From: Cardiocondyla obscurior
Taxonomy: Eukaryota; Arthropoda; Insecta; Hymenoptera; Formicidae
Direction of reading: 5' to 3'
Assembly: GCF_019399895.1 (NCBI RefSeq)
Contig: NC_091882.1
Span: 4,402,001 to 4,466,000 of the forward strand
Length of the DNA stretch: 64,000 bases
Positions 28,075 to 39,522 of the stretch are shown in pieces. Under the pieces are notes generated by a model. That model had not been told where the DNA came from. It saw nothing but the letters and a program-made list of their open reading frames with translations, and made no database searches. The translations under genes and the position numbers were made by a program. Within the stretch, counting starts at the first letter, position 1. The number at the start of each line of letters is the position of its first letter.

Positions 28075-28580
28075 TCGGAAAAGGGAAGGACTATTGCCGA
28101 ATTTTCACTTTTCCGAAATTCAAAACTTTTATTTGCTGAGCTTGTTCCTCCACTTTTCCTATCTTACAATTATTGGGTATTCGCACCCCATCCCTTCTCT
28201 ATTTTCTTAAACTTCTGAGTTTTCGCCCTTAGTTTCTAGATTTTGGTGAGGAGTTCCCAAGATCCATTGGTTTTTAGGAATAAGATGTCTACAAAATACC
28301 CCCGCCTCAAAGAGTTATCCTTTCCGAGCCTTCCAGAATTTTATTATCATTTTTAAAGAGAGATGGTGGGGAAACTTCTACCATCCGTACGACGCATTGT
28401 GTTACCTGATTTTATTGCTTTTGTCTGCACCACATACTCCGGTAATCATGGGCCTCTCGCGCCCTTAGTTTTTCTAAGGCTCAGGATTTATGTGCAATTA
28501 CATTTTAAGAAAAAGTTATTTTTTTTTTTCAACGATGGACAGTTTAATCAGAGTTGAAATATTTATGAGCCTTTAGGTTT

Positions 28581-29236
28581 TGTCGCATACATCAAAGCTT
28601 AAAAATCGTTCGCGTCGTGCACGACCGTCTATTATGTATGCATACATGTATATACGCTATGTTTTGAGACAAACGCGTAAATCGGAACTCACGATCTAGA
28701 GGACATGCCGCTTTAAGGAAACGCACTCCTATGAAGCATTGCGGCATCTGAAAGATTGCGCTGCATCCATTAAGATAATTCTTATCGCGATTAAGAAGCA
28801 AACGGCTTAGCGACTTTGTGATTTGCCGAGCCAATCACTAAAAGATCACGATATATTTTGTATCCAATGAAATTCTAAGACTAAAATTCACGAATCTATA
28901 AAGCTTGACTAAAATCTTGGCAGAGACAGAGTCTGTCCGCAGATACGTTGAGAGTAGCATCTCTTATAAACCGCAGAGTTTCGATTAACACGTTGTTCAA
29001 ATTTCACCACGACCCAGGGAATCTTCCCCAAGGCGAAGTCGTCGGTACGCCCCGCGACTCAGGCTCTATAGATCCCTAAGCGTTGTCGCGAGTCGCGTTG
29101 TATACGTAAGAAAAATTAGACATTTCGCGTTACAGTGTTGTGTAACAATTATACGAACTCCTAATAAACAATAATTTTTATAATAATTAACCAGAACACG
29201 AATAGTAAATTATTGGTGTTCATATCCTACAAAACA
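28581..29236 (+). repeat. 5' LTR of a BEL/Pao retrotransposon
   Basis: The segment begins TGTCGCATACATC at the point where similarity to the errantivirus LTR is lost, and ends AAAACA. It is directly followed by ttttggtgccttctgcgagg, a BEL-type primer-binding region. A polyadenylation signal aataaac is present near 29165. The 3' LTR is missing because the element is truncated. Confidence 0.65.
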
Positions 29237-29464
29237 TTTTGGTGCCTTCTGCGAGGTCACGGCCTCTGATCTGTGTGAACAAGAAAGTTTCAAGTGACGG
29301 ATCATTGATTCGATAGAAGGACGATTTGGATCGCCTACAGATCGAATAAGACATTCATGACGAGTGGATCATCTTAGCAGCTTCGAGTCTACATCATATT
29401 GGGAATAGCAGGGCAGTACTTATATTCTTATATAACATCTATTTAAAAAAAAAATTTTCTAACA

Positions 29465-31135
29465 ATGGCCGAAAGACAGAAATTTATTATTCAAAAACGA
29501 GTATCGTTAAAGTCTCAGATTACGAATCTTACTAATCTTTTTGAAGGTAAAAAATTAGACAAAACCGGGTTAAAATTACGTTTGGCGCGATTAACAACGC
29601 TCTTTAACGCATTTGAAGAACTTAACGACGAGCTCTTATTACTAGATTCCGACGACGCTCATTCCCATGAGTTTACACAAATACAAGATCGTTTTTATTC
29701 ACTTGCTGGAAAAATTGAAGACCATTTAAACCCGAGTTTAACGAGCGCTAGCACTAGTGTCGCAAGCAACGAATCGCGTATAGAAAACGAATCGCAAACT
29801 GTTATCAAACGTAAGGTTAAATTACCAGACGCATTTCTCCCGACGTTTGACGGACAGTATGAAAATTGGCTTACCTTTAAAAACAATTTTCAGAATATGA
29901 TTGGTTCACGTTCAGATTTATCTGATTTAGATAAATTATATTATTTAAAATCAGCGTTGAAGGATGAGGCCGCGAGTAAAATAAGCGTACTATCTTCAGA
30001 CGGCATTAACTACGCTAAGGCATGGATGTTATTAGAAAAGGCGTATGAAGTTAAGAGAATTTTAATTTCCCGTCATCTCTCGTTAATTTTAAGTTTACCC
30101 GCCTTAGACAAAGAAACTACGCACGGGTTATCTAAACTCGCCGACGACACGCAGCAACACCTCGCGTCGCTTAATACACTCGGTGTCTCGGTCGGACAGG
30201 AAATGATCGTCCACATTCTTGAAAATAAAATACCGAAAACGACTTTAAACAGATGGGAGACAACTCTTGATCGGGACAAAGTTCCGACAATTGATAAATT
30301 ATGTTACACCGCGAGGGTGCCGTGGGGTTCGTTCTCCGGAGAAAATTGTAGTCGAAGGAAAAATAAAGTCGTCTTCTTAGTTATACTGTTTGAATTCCCC
30401 TTTTTCTTTTTATTCCCTTCTTGTTACAGATTCACACTTGCACTTATTATTCGATTATACATTCCACGCGTGATACTTGGTAGCGACTCACTGTCCGGGC
30501 CGCGGCTGCCCCTATATATCTCCTACTGTTGCTATGCCAAAATTCATAGCAATCAGCGGAATCGCGGGTGGCAACCGCGACTGTCCTCGGACTTCGCGTC
30601 CCGGCCGGAAATGCCGGGTTACCTTGATCGGCGGTATTCTGCCGATCAAGCTAAACGGTCGCGCGCGTGCGACATTCCGGCGTTATTCCCGAGCCTCTGT
30701 TGCTAAGGACTCGGGATATAACAATTATATGAATTTTTATACAAATCCGCGGTATGCGCGTCGAAACGAGAACGTTCAAAAACGACAGAAACCGAACATA
30801 ATAAAGTCAAACCACCATTCAAACGCAGAAAGATTCATCAGGTAAATCAAACATTCATTGTGAACGCTACGCGGAATTGCCCGGTTTATAAAACGAAGAA
30901 ACATCCGCTTTACTTATGTGACGTGTTCAAGGCAATGTCGGTTCAAAAACGCATAGAGATAATAAAGACAGCGAAGCTCTGTTACAACTGTCTACGCTCC
31001 CACCGCAATAGTCCGTGCAAATTCTCGAATTGTACGTTGTGCCAGAAAAAACACAACACATTGTTACATCTCGACGGTTTCGCGTCCGATAGAAAGTCTG
31101 ATGCGCCGAAATCCAATATTATACAAAAAGATTGA
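29465..31135 (+). pseudogene. BEL/Pao gag, interrupted by a solo LTR
   Basis: Start ATG MAERQKFIIQKRVSLK is followed by the coiled N-terminal domain and a capsid-like region (LPTFDGQYENWLTFKNNFQNMI, GINYAKAWMLLEKAYEVKR). At 30302 the frame is broken by an LTR insertion; it resumes after 30727. The C-terminus has a zinc-knuckle pattern (LCYNCLRSHRNSPCKFSNCTLC). The gene encoded the nucleocapsid. After removing the insertion, further frame changes near 30845 remain. Confidence 0.82.
30302..30723 (-). mobile_element. Solo LTR (422 bp) in BEL gag, 4-bp ATTA duplication
   Basis: The ends are TGTTACACCG and GATATAACA with ATTA immediately on both sides. On the minus strand it has ggagatatataggggcagcc as TATA region and gggaataaaaag as polyadenylation signal. 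A second copy at 40967-41369 is about 80-85% similar by eye. Confidence 0.85.
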
Positions 31136-31162
31136 CTGACGAATCCGGCCGACGGAATTATA

Positions 31163-34100
31163 ATGAATTCTTTTGCAGTTAAGTACAGTTTTTCGCCACA
31201 ACTATTAACAAGCGCGATGGTTCACGTATATAGCAATAATCACGAAAAATCTATAAAATGCCGCGCGTTGTTAGACACGTGTGCTACGGCAAATTTCATA
31301 ACAGAGTCTTTAATAAAACGTTTAGGAATGCGTGCTCATGAACATTCTCTACCGATAAATACGATCAATTCAACGTATACAATCTCTAAAGGCATCGTAG
31401 AAATAAATATTCAATCTACTTACGATAAATTTTCTAGAAAATTAACATGCCTCACAATTTCTAACATTTCGAACTGTATTCCATCGGAAATTTGTCCACG
31501 TGATTCTATGAAAATTCCATCAAACATTAAACTGGCGGATCCAGATTTTAATTTACCTCGACCGGTAGATTTGTTAATCGGATCCGGTGCAACACTTGCA
31601 ATGTTCTCCGTCGGTCAGATCGATTTATCACAAAACGGTCGTGAGTTATTTTTGCAAAAAACGCGGTTAGGTTGGGTGATTGCCGGAGATGCGTCAATAT
31701 CAACAAAATTTAAAAAAAAATTGTCGTCATGTTACTCAATTAGCTTAGAAGATCAAATAACTAAATTTTGGACGGTAGAAGAAGTTTATACAAATGTCCC
31801 ACGCTCAAGAGAGGAAACCGATTGCGAAGATTTTTTTATTAAAACAGTATCACGTTTACAAGACGAACGTTATTCAGTGCGCCTTCCTTTTCGTAATCTA
31901 AACAAACGTATCGGTGAATCACGATCTATTGGCTTAAAACGGTTCTCAGCTGTAGAACGTAAATTAAATACTAATCCGACTCTAATGCATGAATACAAAA
32001 GAATAATAAATGAATATAAGGTTTTAGGACATATGTCGGAAATAAAAACTATTGATGACGATGGCTTTTACATGCCACATCATGCAGTATTTAAAGAAAC
32101 CAGCAATACTACTAAAGTCCGGATAGTTTTTGATGCGTCGGCAAAATCTCAGAACGGCATCTCGCTCAATGATATGTTAATGGTCGGACCAACTATCCAA
32201 AACAAATTATTTTCTCATTTAATCCGTTTCCGAACGTATAATTATGTAATATCGGCCGACATAGAAAAAATGTATCGGCAAATCCTGATACATGAAAACG
32301 ATCGACATTATCAACGCATACTTTGGCGCGAGAACGGCGAGATTAAAACATTTCAATTAAATACGCTTACCTTCGGTGTCTCCTCGTCGCCATTCCTTGC
32401 AATCCGTACGATGCAAAAATTAGCTGACGACGAATATCAAACCTTTCCAAACGCGGCTGTAGTTATTAAAAATCATATGTACGTGGATGACTTACTATCG
32501 GGAGCGGACACTGTTGAGAATGCACGTATACTTAAAAACGAAGTAATCACATTATTACAACGAGGCGGATTTACCATTAGACAATGGGCATCCAACGATT
32601 TACGCGTGATAAGTGATTTGTCTGTCGAAGCTTTACATAAGAATTTAATATTAGATTCCGATCAGTCATTAAAAACGCTAGGCGTTTCATGGAACACGCA
32701 CAACGATAAAATATATTATACCGCTCATCCCATTGAAAATATCGGGTCGGTTACAAAAAGAAGAATCTTATCGGAAATAGCCAAGATATTTGATCCAATC
32801 GGATTGATGGGTCCAATAGTGTTGTATGCGAAATGCTTAATGCAAAACGTCTGGAAGACTGGAATACAATGGGATGAATCAGTCCCTCAAACTATTCACA
32901 CAAAATGGTTAGAATTTATCGATCAATTGAGAAGGATGGATTGTGTTACTTTCGACCGCCGGATAATAATTAAAGATCATCGTAATATTCAGATACACGG
33001 GTTTTGCGACGCTAGTAATGTTGCATATGGTGCATGTTTATATTTGCGTTCAATAGGAAGGAATGGAAAGATTATTAGCAAATTAATAAGTTCAAAATCT
33101 CGCGTCGATCCATTGAAACCCGCAACCATTCCACGATTAGAATTATGTGGCGCATTATTACTCTCGAAATTGTATTCCGAGATCATTAAAGTCATCGATG
33201 TTGTTCCAAATAAAATTATCTTTTGGTCTGATTCTACTATTGTATTGCATTGGTTGAAGACAGCCACACTTACTTAAAACATACGTAGCGAACCGTGTGT
33301 CTGAAATTTCTGAATTAACTCGTGGTATAGAATGGCAGCATATCCGATCGGAACACAATTCAGCCGACGCGGTTTCGCGAGGACAATTGCCCGACGCGTT
33401 TTTAAAAAATAAATCATGGCGCGAAGGACCAGCATGGTTATTAAGGAACGAAGATAACTGGCATGGTGAAATTTTACCGAAGATTACAATACCCGAATTA
33501 AAAACGAATACTTGTTTAATTATTACTCACAATGAGCCCGAAATATTCAAAAGATATTCTAAGTTTTCTAAATTATGTCGTGTCATCGCGTATTGTCGAC
33601 GATTTAAAACTAAAGGCAAATATTCCGGATTACTATGCGCACAAGAATTAAATGAAGCTGAAGAACAAATTTTGAAAATTGTGCAAGCTTTCCATTTTCA
33701 TAACGATATTAAGGGTCTTAAAGATGCACGTACTCTTTACGCTGGGAAACTTATGTACTTTAACCCATTTCTGGATGAAAGAGGGCTGTTGCGTGTCGGC
33801 GGTCGATTGCAAACGTCAAATTTATCATTTTCGCAAAAGCATCCTATTTTACTTCCTAGCCACCATCAATTAAAAGACAAAATAATTCGCGAAACACATG
33901 AAAATCATTACCACACTGGAATACAAACGACACTGTACATGCTGCGACGTAGGTACTGGCTCCTTGACGGTCGTAATCAAGTAAGAAAAATAATACGATC
34001 TTGTGTACGCTGTTATTGCTTCGTTGCAAAAACTGTAACATATAAGATGGGAAATCTTCCGTCGGCCCGTGTACGCGAAACAATACCCTTCTCTAATACT

Positions 34101-34169
34101 GGCGTAGATTTCTGCGGACCATTTTATATTAAAGAGAAAAAGTTCCGAAATCGACGACTGCAACAATAA
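31163..34169 (+). pseudogene. BEL/Pao pol (protease, RT, RNase H, partial integrase)
   Basis: A protease-like segment (RALLDTCATANFITESL), RT (VRIVFDASAKSQNGISLNDML, ISADIEKMYRQI, catalytic YVDD in NHMYVDDLLSG) and RNase H (HGFCDASNVAYGACLY, FWSDSTIVLHWL) are read in one 704-codon frame to 33277. A one-base shift near 33270 moves reading to 33297-34169, with LPSHHQLKDKII, an H..H/C..C zinc region (HENHYHTG, RSCVRCYCF) and the first integrase Asp in VDFCGPF. The element is cut off just after that, losing two catalytic residues and the 3' LTR. Confidence 0.88.
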
Positions 34170-34530
34170 AATAATTTTTTAATACATCCCAATTTTCTAA
34201 AATTCGCGCAACACATTTTTGCAAAATTATCTGGTATTATATAATTTCAATTATGCTATCCGGTCTCTTCCGGATGGATATACTATGTAGTTATGCTTTC
34301 TGCATCAGATTCTAAACAGTACTTCAAATTAAAAAAGCGCGAATTTCCCGCGCTTTTGTAAGTGTGGCGCTTCTCGCGGCCGCGTGTTTCCGGCCGGCGC
34401 CACGTGGCGTCATTGTGTTTTCTGTTCTCACAGAAGTAACAGTGCTTTGTTCGTACGTAATTGTTTATCAAGTTACATCATGGAAAAACATTGAAAGGAC
34501 CGATCACCTCGAACCTCTAAAAAATCTCAC
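34170..34530. other. Junction between BEL and DIRS, hairpins only
   Basis: No gene. It contains atccggtctcttccggat (34258-34275) and aaaaagcgcgaatttcccgcgctttt (34334-34359) as short hairpins, and GC-rich palindromic sequence (ggcgccacgtggcg). It could include the left terminus of the DIRS element, but a matching right terminus was not found. Confidence 0.5.
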
Positions 34531-35720
34531 TTGAGACGTCGGGAGAGGGCTTCTCAAAGTCGCTCGCGGACGCAATCTCGCTCACGATCGAGATCTAACC
34601 TCGAGAGTCGTTCACCGAGGGAAGGACCGGCAACGAGTTTCCCGCGCGAACAACTGCTGAGAGCCCTCGGAAATTTTTTAGATAATTTCCTCGTCCGTCA
34701 CACGCCTCCGGCACTCAGCGAGGTGTCCGAAAGCCGGGAGGAACCTGCGAGTTTTATCCCCTCGCTCGTTAAGCACTCATCATTTTGGGAGGAGTCCGGC
34801 GAGGCCCCTCGTCACTATGTGTAATCAATCACGTGGTGGAAGAGGACGTCCCAGTGGATTCCGCGAACGTCGACACGAAGAACCAGGTAACTTTCGCGGT
34901 ACCTGAAGCTACTCCTCTGGAAGAGGATCAGCCTGAGCCGAGTGCCGCAAACGCCCTCGCTCAAGAGCTTTTCGGGCAAGAAATTTCTCCTCCCGCTGTT
35001 TCTCCGTGGCCTGATGTCATGTTGGAGTCAACAAAATCTGTTATCCGTGGCGGTCTCAACAAAGAACTTCACAAATCGCTCCTCGACAAATATCAACCAA
35101 AAGGCTTGGATTTCCTTAACCCACCACAGCTAAACAAAGAAATAATTCCCAACCTGGGGGAAACAACTATCGTTTGTGACAGACATCACGTCAAGCTACA
35201 AGCTCAGGTGGGATCGTATCTTTTCGCCCTCGGATCTGGCATTTCCGATATCTCCGCTCTTGCCTGCCAATCAGCGGAGCTAAAGACGGTCACGATAAAA
35301 ATAGCAGACGGCATTTGCCTCTTGTCTGACTATCACTACCGTTTATCCCAAGCTAGACGAGCTTTTATAGTGCCTTCTCTAAATTTTCTGGGAAAAACTG
35401 TGTCGGAATCTGCGCCTATCGACGACAGCTTTTTTGGTAGTAAATTTGCGGACGACGTAAGTACCGTTCAATCCATCGAAAAGGTGGCAAGAAAGATGGC
35501 CAAAAACCCGCCGCCGACAGCAGTCTCTCAAACGTGTCGTCCAGCTGCCCAGCTACCTAAGTCTCGACCAGCTCCATATCAAGAGAATACTCGAAACCAG
35601 GGAAACGCTAGGCCCCCCCTACACAAGACTGGAGCGACTCAATCTCAGAGGAGGGGGGGATTATGCCAAACGAGTCGCACCAGACGCTCATCCTCCCGGT
35701 CTCGTCGGAGCCATCAGTGA
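34531..35720 (+). pseudogene. DIRS-type gag-like ORF
   Basis: An Arg/Ser-rich N-terminus (RRRERASQSRSRTQSRSRSRS) is in one frame. After a shift near 34790 the main part encodes PWPDVMLESTKSVIRGGLNKELHKSLL and the conserved core (GLDFLNPPQLNKEI, QAQVGSYLFALGSGISDI), then a basic tail. This domain precedes the RT in insect DIRS elements. Its 3' end overlaps the RT frame by about 58 bases, as expected. Confidence 0.75.
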
Positions 35721-37379
35721 ATCTGGCAGGTCGTCTGGCGCATTGCGCTGATCGTTGGCAAGCGATCATCGCTGACCCTCAGGTAATATCCGCCATTCAA
35801 GGTTACAAATTCCCTTTTACATCTCAGGCCCCTTCCCGTCCTTTTCTGAGGAAGCCTCTCTTATCACCTCAAGAGGCTAGGGTCTGTAAACAAGAAATCA
35901 CCCGTTTGCTTCATTTAGGTGTAGTAACAATAGTGAGATCTTCTGAGGACCAATTCTTGTCTTCCTTTTTCCTTATCAAGAAATCCTCCAGTGCTATGCG
36001 CTTTATTCTAAATTTAAAAGATTTAAATGTCTACATCGTTTCCCCCCATTTTAAAATGGAAGACTGGCGTACAGTAATACGCCTCATGACCCCGGAATCC
36101 AGATTTGCTACTGTTGACCTCGAGGATGCCTACTTGACCGTGCCAATTCATCCCTCACATAGAAAATGTCTACGTGTTCAGTGGCTAAGAGTTTGCTACG
36201 AGTTTGCAGTTCTACCTTTTGGCTTATCTACCGCTCCATACATCTTTACGAAGATTATTCGTCCCGTGGTCAAAACCTTGAGAGCCTGTAGTCTACCTTG
36301 ACGATTTTCTTCTTCTAGGAGATTCAGACGAAGATTGCCAAAGGAATGTCAATGCTGCCTTAGATCTCCTTTCCTCGCTGGGATTCTCCATTAATCTTAA
36401 GAAATCTCAGCTTACCCCTTCTCCTGTCTGTCAATTTCTTGGTTTTATATTTAATTCTTTTCAGCAATCAATTTCCATTCTTCCAGACCGCAGACAAAAA
36501 TTGCTCACTTTGATGCAAAACATGTCTCGATGAAACCATTGTCAGATTAGAGACTTCGCGAGTATGATTGGTTCTCTTGTCTCTGTCTGCCCGACAGTAC
36601 CATATGGTTTATTATATAACAAAAATTTTTAACGCGAAAAATTTGTGGCCCTTGACAGACACGACGGTGATTTCAATGCTACTATGCATCTTTCTAGTTA
36701 TCTGTCTGAAAACTTTAATTAGTGGTTACGCATTTTTTCAGATTCTCAGCAGGCTAATTTTATTCAGTCTGGCGTATACGCTTTGGAAATTTTCTCTGAT
36801 GCGTCGTTAACAGGCTGGGGCGTCTCCTGCGGAAATGAGAAGACCCATAGTTGGTGGCTTCCGGAAGACAAAACCTTACACATAAATGCTCTCGAATTAA
36901 AGGCAGCTTTTATCGCTCTTCAGTGTTTTGCTTCTCATCTCAGTAACTGTCATATCCTCAGGATCGACAACACCACTGCCATTTTATACATCAATAGATT
37001 TGGATCGATCCAGTATCCTGTTTTATCTAAAATATCCAGGGAAATTTGGAGAAGGTGCGAGACTCGTAGTATTTTTATTTTCGCCTCTTATGTTGCCTCT
37101 GCTGACAACGTTATTGCCGATTCGGAATCCCGCATCGTAGACGTGAACACCGAATGGTCTTTATCGGATCAGGCTTTCCGAACAGTGGAAGATGTCTTTG
37201 GGCCCTTTGACATCAATCTATTCGCTTCATCCATTAATGCTAAACTTAAACTTTATATTTCTTGGTTCTCAGATCCAGGCTCCTGGACGATCGACGCATT
37301 TCTTTACCATGGCACCAATTTAATTTCTACGCCTTTCCCCCGTTTTGTCTCATCTCACGCGTCTTGCGTAAAATTTTAG
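35663..37379 (+). pseudogene. DIRS reverse transcriptase and RNase H
   Basis: RT motifs: FFLIKKSSSAMRFILNLKDLN, KMEDWRTVIRLM, FATVDLEDAYLTVPI, and a catalytic YLDD in VYLDDFLLLGDSDED after a frameshift near 36295. The thumb and RNase H follow (LEIFSDASLTGWGV, LELKAAFIALQCF, LRIDNTTAILYI). An ATG-started RNase H part spans 36783-37379. Frame changes near 36295 and 36530-36780 show inactivity. The order RT, RNase H, tyrosine recombinase is diagnostic for DIRS. Confidence 0.85.
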
Positions 37380-37623
37380 ACGATCGAGCCACGGGCACGC
37401 TAATAATTCCCTGGTGGCCTTCTCAAGCACGATTCCTGTTATTTTCTAGATTACTAATTGCGGCCCCCTTGCATCTACCTCCTTCACCTTTCTTATTAAC
37501 TTCTTCTTTCAGGAATCAATACCCGAACTGGCAGTCTCTTTCCCTGGCGGCAGGCAAATTATCAGGGAAGCCTTCCAGTTCCAGGAAGTACCGCCGTCAG
37601 ATCTAGACACCATCGTCGCTTCG

Positions 37624-38514
37624 TTGGCACACTTCACGGTTAAGCAGTATGAGCGCCCATTAAGAGATTGGTGGAATTTTTGTAAGACGCACAGAGTGTC
37701 CCCTTTTCTGCCGAAGGTGGAACATGTCCTACGGTTCCTGTCTCAAGAGCTCCAGCGCGTCGGAACCTATTCCTCGCTTAACACTATTTGCTCTGCGATA
37801 TCTTTTATTTCTTCTTCGGGCATCGGCAGTAATATTTTAGTTAAGCGTTTTTGTAAAGGTGCTAGCGTAATTAAACCGCAAACACCTCGCTACGATTTCG
37901 TATGGGATCCGGAATCTGTATTAGATAAGCTAGTATCTTTTTTCCCTCACGACAATTTATCTTTATCTATTGTTTCTAAAAAACTTATATTACTCTTAGC
38001 TTTAGGTTCGGGACACCGTGCCCAGACACTTGCGTCGATAAAATTGTCTTAAATAGTTTTTTCCAGCAATAAAATTATTATTCGTATTATAGACCGTCTT
38101 AAAACGTCTGCTCCTAACCGCGCTCAACCGCTTCTTTCTTTTGCCTATTTTGCAATTCCAGCGCTTTGTATCCCTTCGTTGTTAATTCATTATATTGAAC
38201 GGACCAAAGAATTGCGTGTAAGAAATTGCGATTCGCTATTTATTTCCGATGTTAAACAGTATAAATCGGTTGGCGTACAGTCGCTATGTCTTTAGATACG
38301 CTCAGGACTTAGCGATTGCGGAATTCGTTCGGATTTTTTCTCCGCGCATAGTACTCGCCACGCATCCACCTCTCTAGCGGCTCAGAGAGGCGTCGCCCTT
38401 GACGTTATCAAGCGAGCGGCGGGTTGAACATGCAAGTCCAGGATATTTGCCGAATTTTACAATCGGCCGATTATTAATCCAAACAAGTTTGCTAATGCGG
38501 TTCTTCAATCTTAA
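37624..38514 (+). pseudogene. DIRS tyrosine recombinase with three in-frame stops
   Basis: One frame runs from about 37624 to TAA at 38512, interrupted by TAA at 38050, TAG at about 38294 and TGA at about 38425. The catalytic order is visible: GSGHRAQTLASIKL (Arg), STRHASTS (His-x-x-Arg) and FAEFYNRPI (Tyr). The TGA falls where the family normally has Trp shortly before the tyrosine block. The enzyme would integrate circular cDNA without target duplication. Confidence 0.85.
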
Positions 38515-38762
38515 ATTTTTGTTTTAAAATTTTGCTTTGCTTAGACATCTTTTTGTTTTTCTGTCTATTTTTAGTTTGGATGTCTCTAAGCCAATCTTTT
38601 CTTTTTTTTGGTTTTTCATCGTTAAGTTATATTGCTTTATATAGCGGCTGTGATAATTATTCTTTATTGTATTTCTATAGGCCGTCTTGTGATTTTTTGT
38701 TGTGTAGAATGTATTACTAATAATAACATTCTTTTTTGTACAAATTGCGCTTTGAACATTGT

Positions 38763-39189
38763 TGTAACCCGCCAGCGCACGCTGGTCATTGTCCACCGCG
38801 TGCGCTACATTTTTATACACTACTCAGCAGATTGCCAAACCGTTGGAATTTGTTGAGCCTATGAAGCAGTCTTGTCAGCTTTTCGTCATCGCGCGCTATC
38901 AGCAGAAGGCAGTAGGACACGCGGCCACTTCCTTCTGCTATTTCGCTGACAAGACCAAAAATAATAATATAAAATGCACGAGCTCCGAAGCTCGTGCAAG
39001 TCAGTACGAGAGTACGAGCTAGCGACTCGTAACTCAATCACCGATACACGAAGTCTTCAAGGAGAAATAAAGACAACACACAGTATTCAATTAAAAGGAA
39101 ACGATAAGTAACTATATTTATTCCGCCACCATACATCTTGTACGTGTAATATTCGGAGTACGGACCCCGTGCACCGCTCCGGTGCAACA
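38763..39189 (+). repeat. 5' LTR of a Gypsy element
   Basis: TGTAACCCGCC at the left and GGTGCAACA at the right give TG...CA ends. aataaag at 39066 is a polyadenylation signal, and a hairpin (cttgtcagc.. to ..gctgacaag, 38870-38955) occupies U3/R. A primer-binding site follows at once. Confidence 0.75.
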
Positions 39190-39192
39190 AAT

Positions 39193-39211
39193 TGGTGGCA
39201 ACGGTGGGATC
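39193..39211 (+). other. Primer-binding site of the Gypsy element
   Basis: TGGTGGCAACGGTGGGATC begins three bases after the LTR end. TGG start and position fit a tRNA-primed minus-strand origin; I did not identify the tRNA. Confidence 0.6.
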
Positions 39212-39522
39212 CGCCCCCCAAAGAAGAGGTACCGTGCAGTCGCTCTTACACCGACCGGTGTTGCTGGTAGAAGACGGCTGAAACAAAAAATAATAACGGT
39301 GAGGACAACGTCAACGATAAAGACAGCCAAGCAGCTCACGTTGCAGTACCCGCCAAAGCACAAGCCTAAGCAGAAAGCAACATGCATTATTTGCTATTTA
39401 TGTAAGTGAACGAAACTTTACTTACAAAAAAACTCGGTACGACTGACTTCCTGCTTTAGGGCAGACGCTATAGAAAAAACGCGACCTCGTATAACGCAAA
39501 ATACAAATTTTTGAAATTTAAA

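Larger units (their letters stand above)
26867..28580 (-). mobile_element. Errantivirus-type long LTR, minus strand, split by two insertions
   Basis: Read on the minus strand, 28560-27600 matches 63070-63999 base for base with moderate divergence. Shared features include the TATA region agcttataaaatcttgtg, the donor region agatctcc..aaagtaagt and the block aatgtccgagtcg. The sister copy begins TGTTACG after a polypurine tract, so this is an LTR. The BEL element interrupts its upstream part at 28580 and the 24754-26866 unit interrupts its downstream part. Its far end lies somewhere in 24.4-24.75 kb. Confidence 0.75.

Noticed and set aside
28363..28557. Plus-strand 64-codon frame and its similar partner on the opposite strand at 63132-63353
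   Set aside because: Both fall in the U3 of the same LTR family; the similarity is of DNA, not of a conserved protein.
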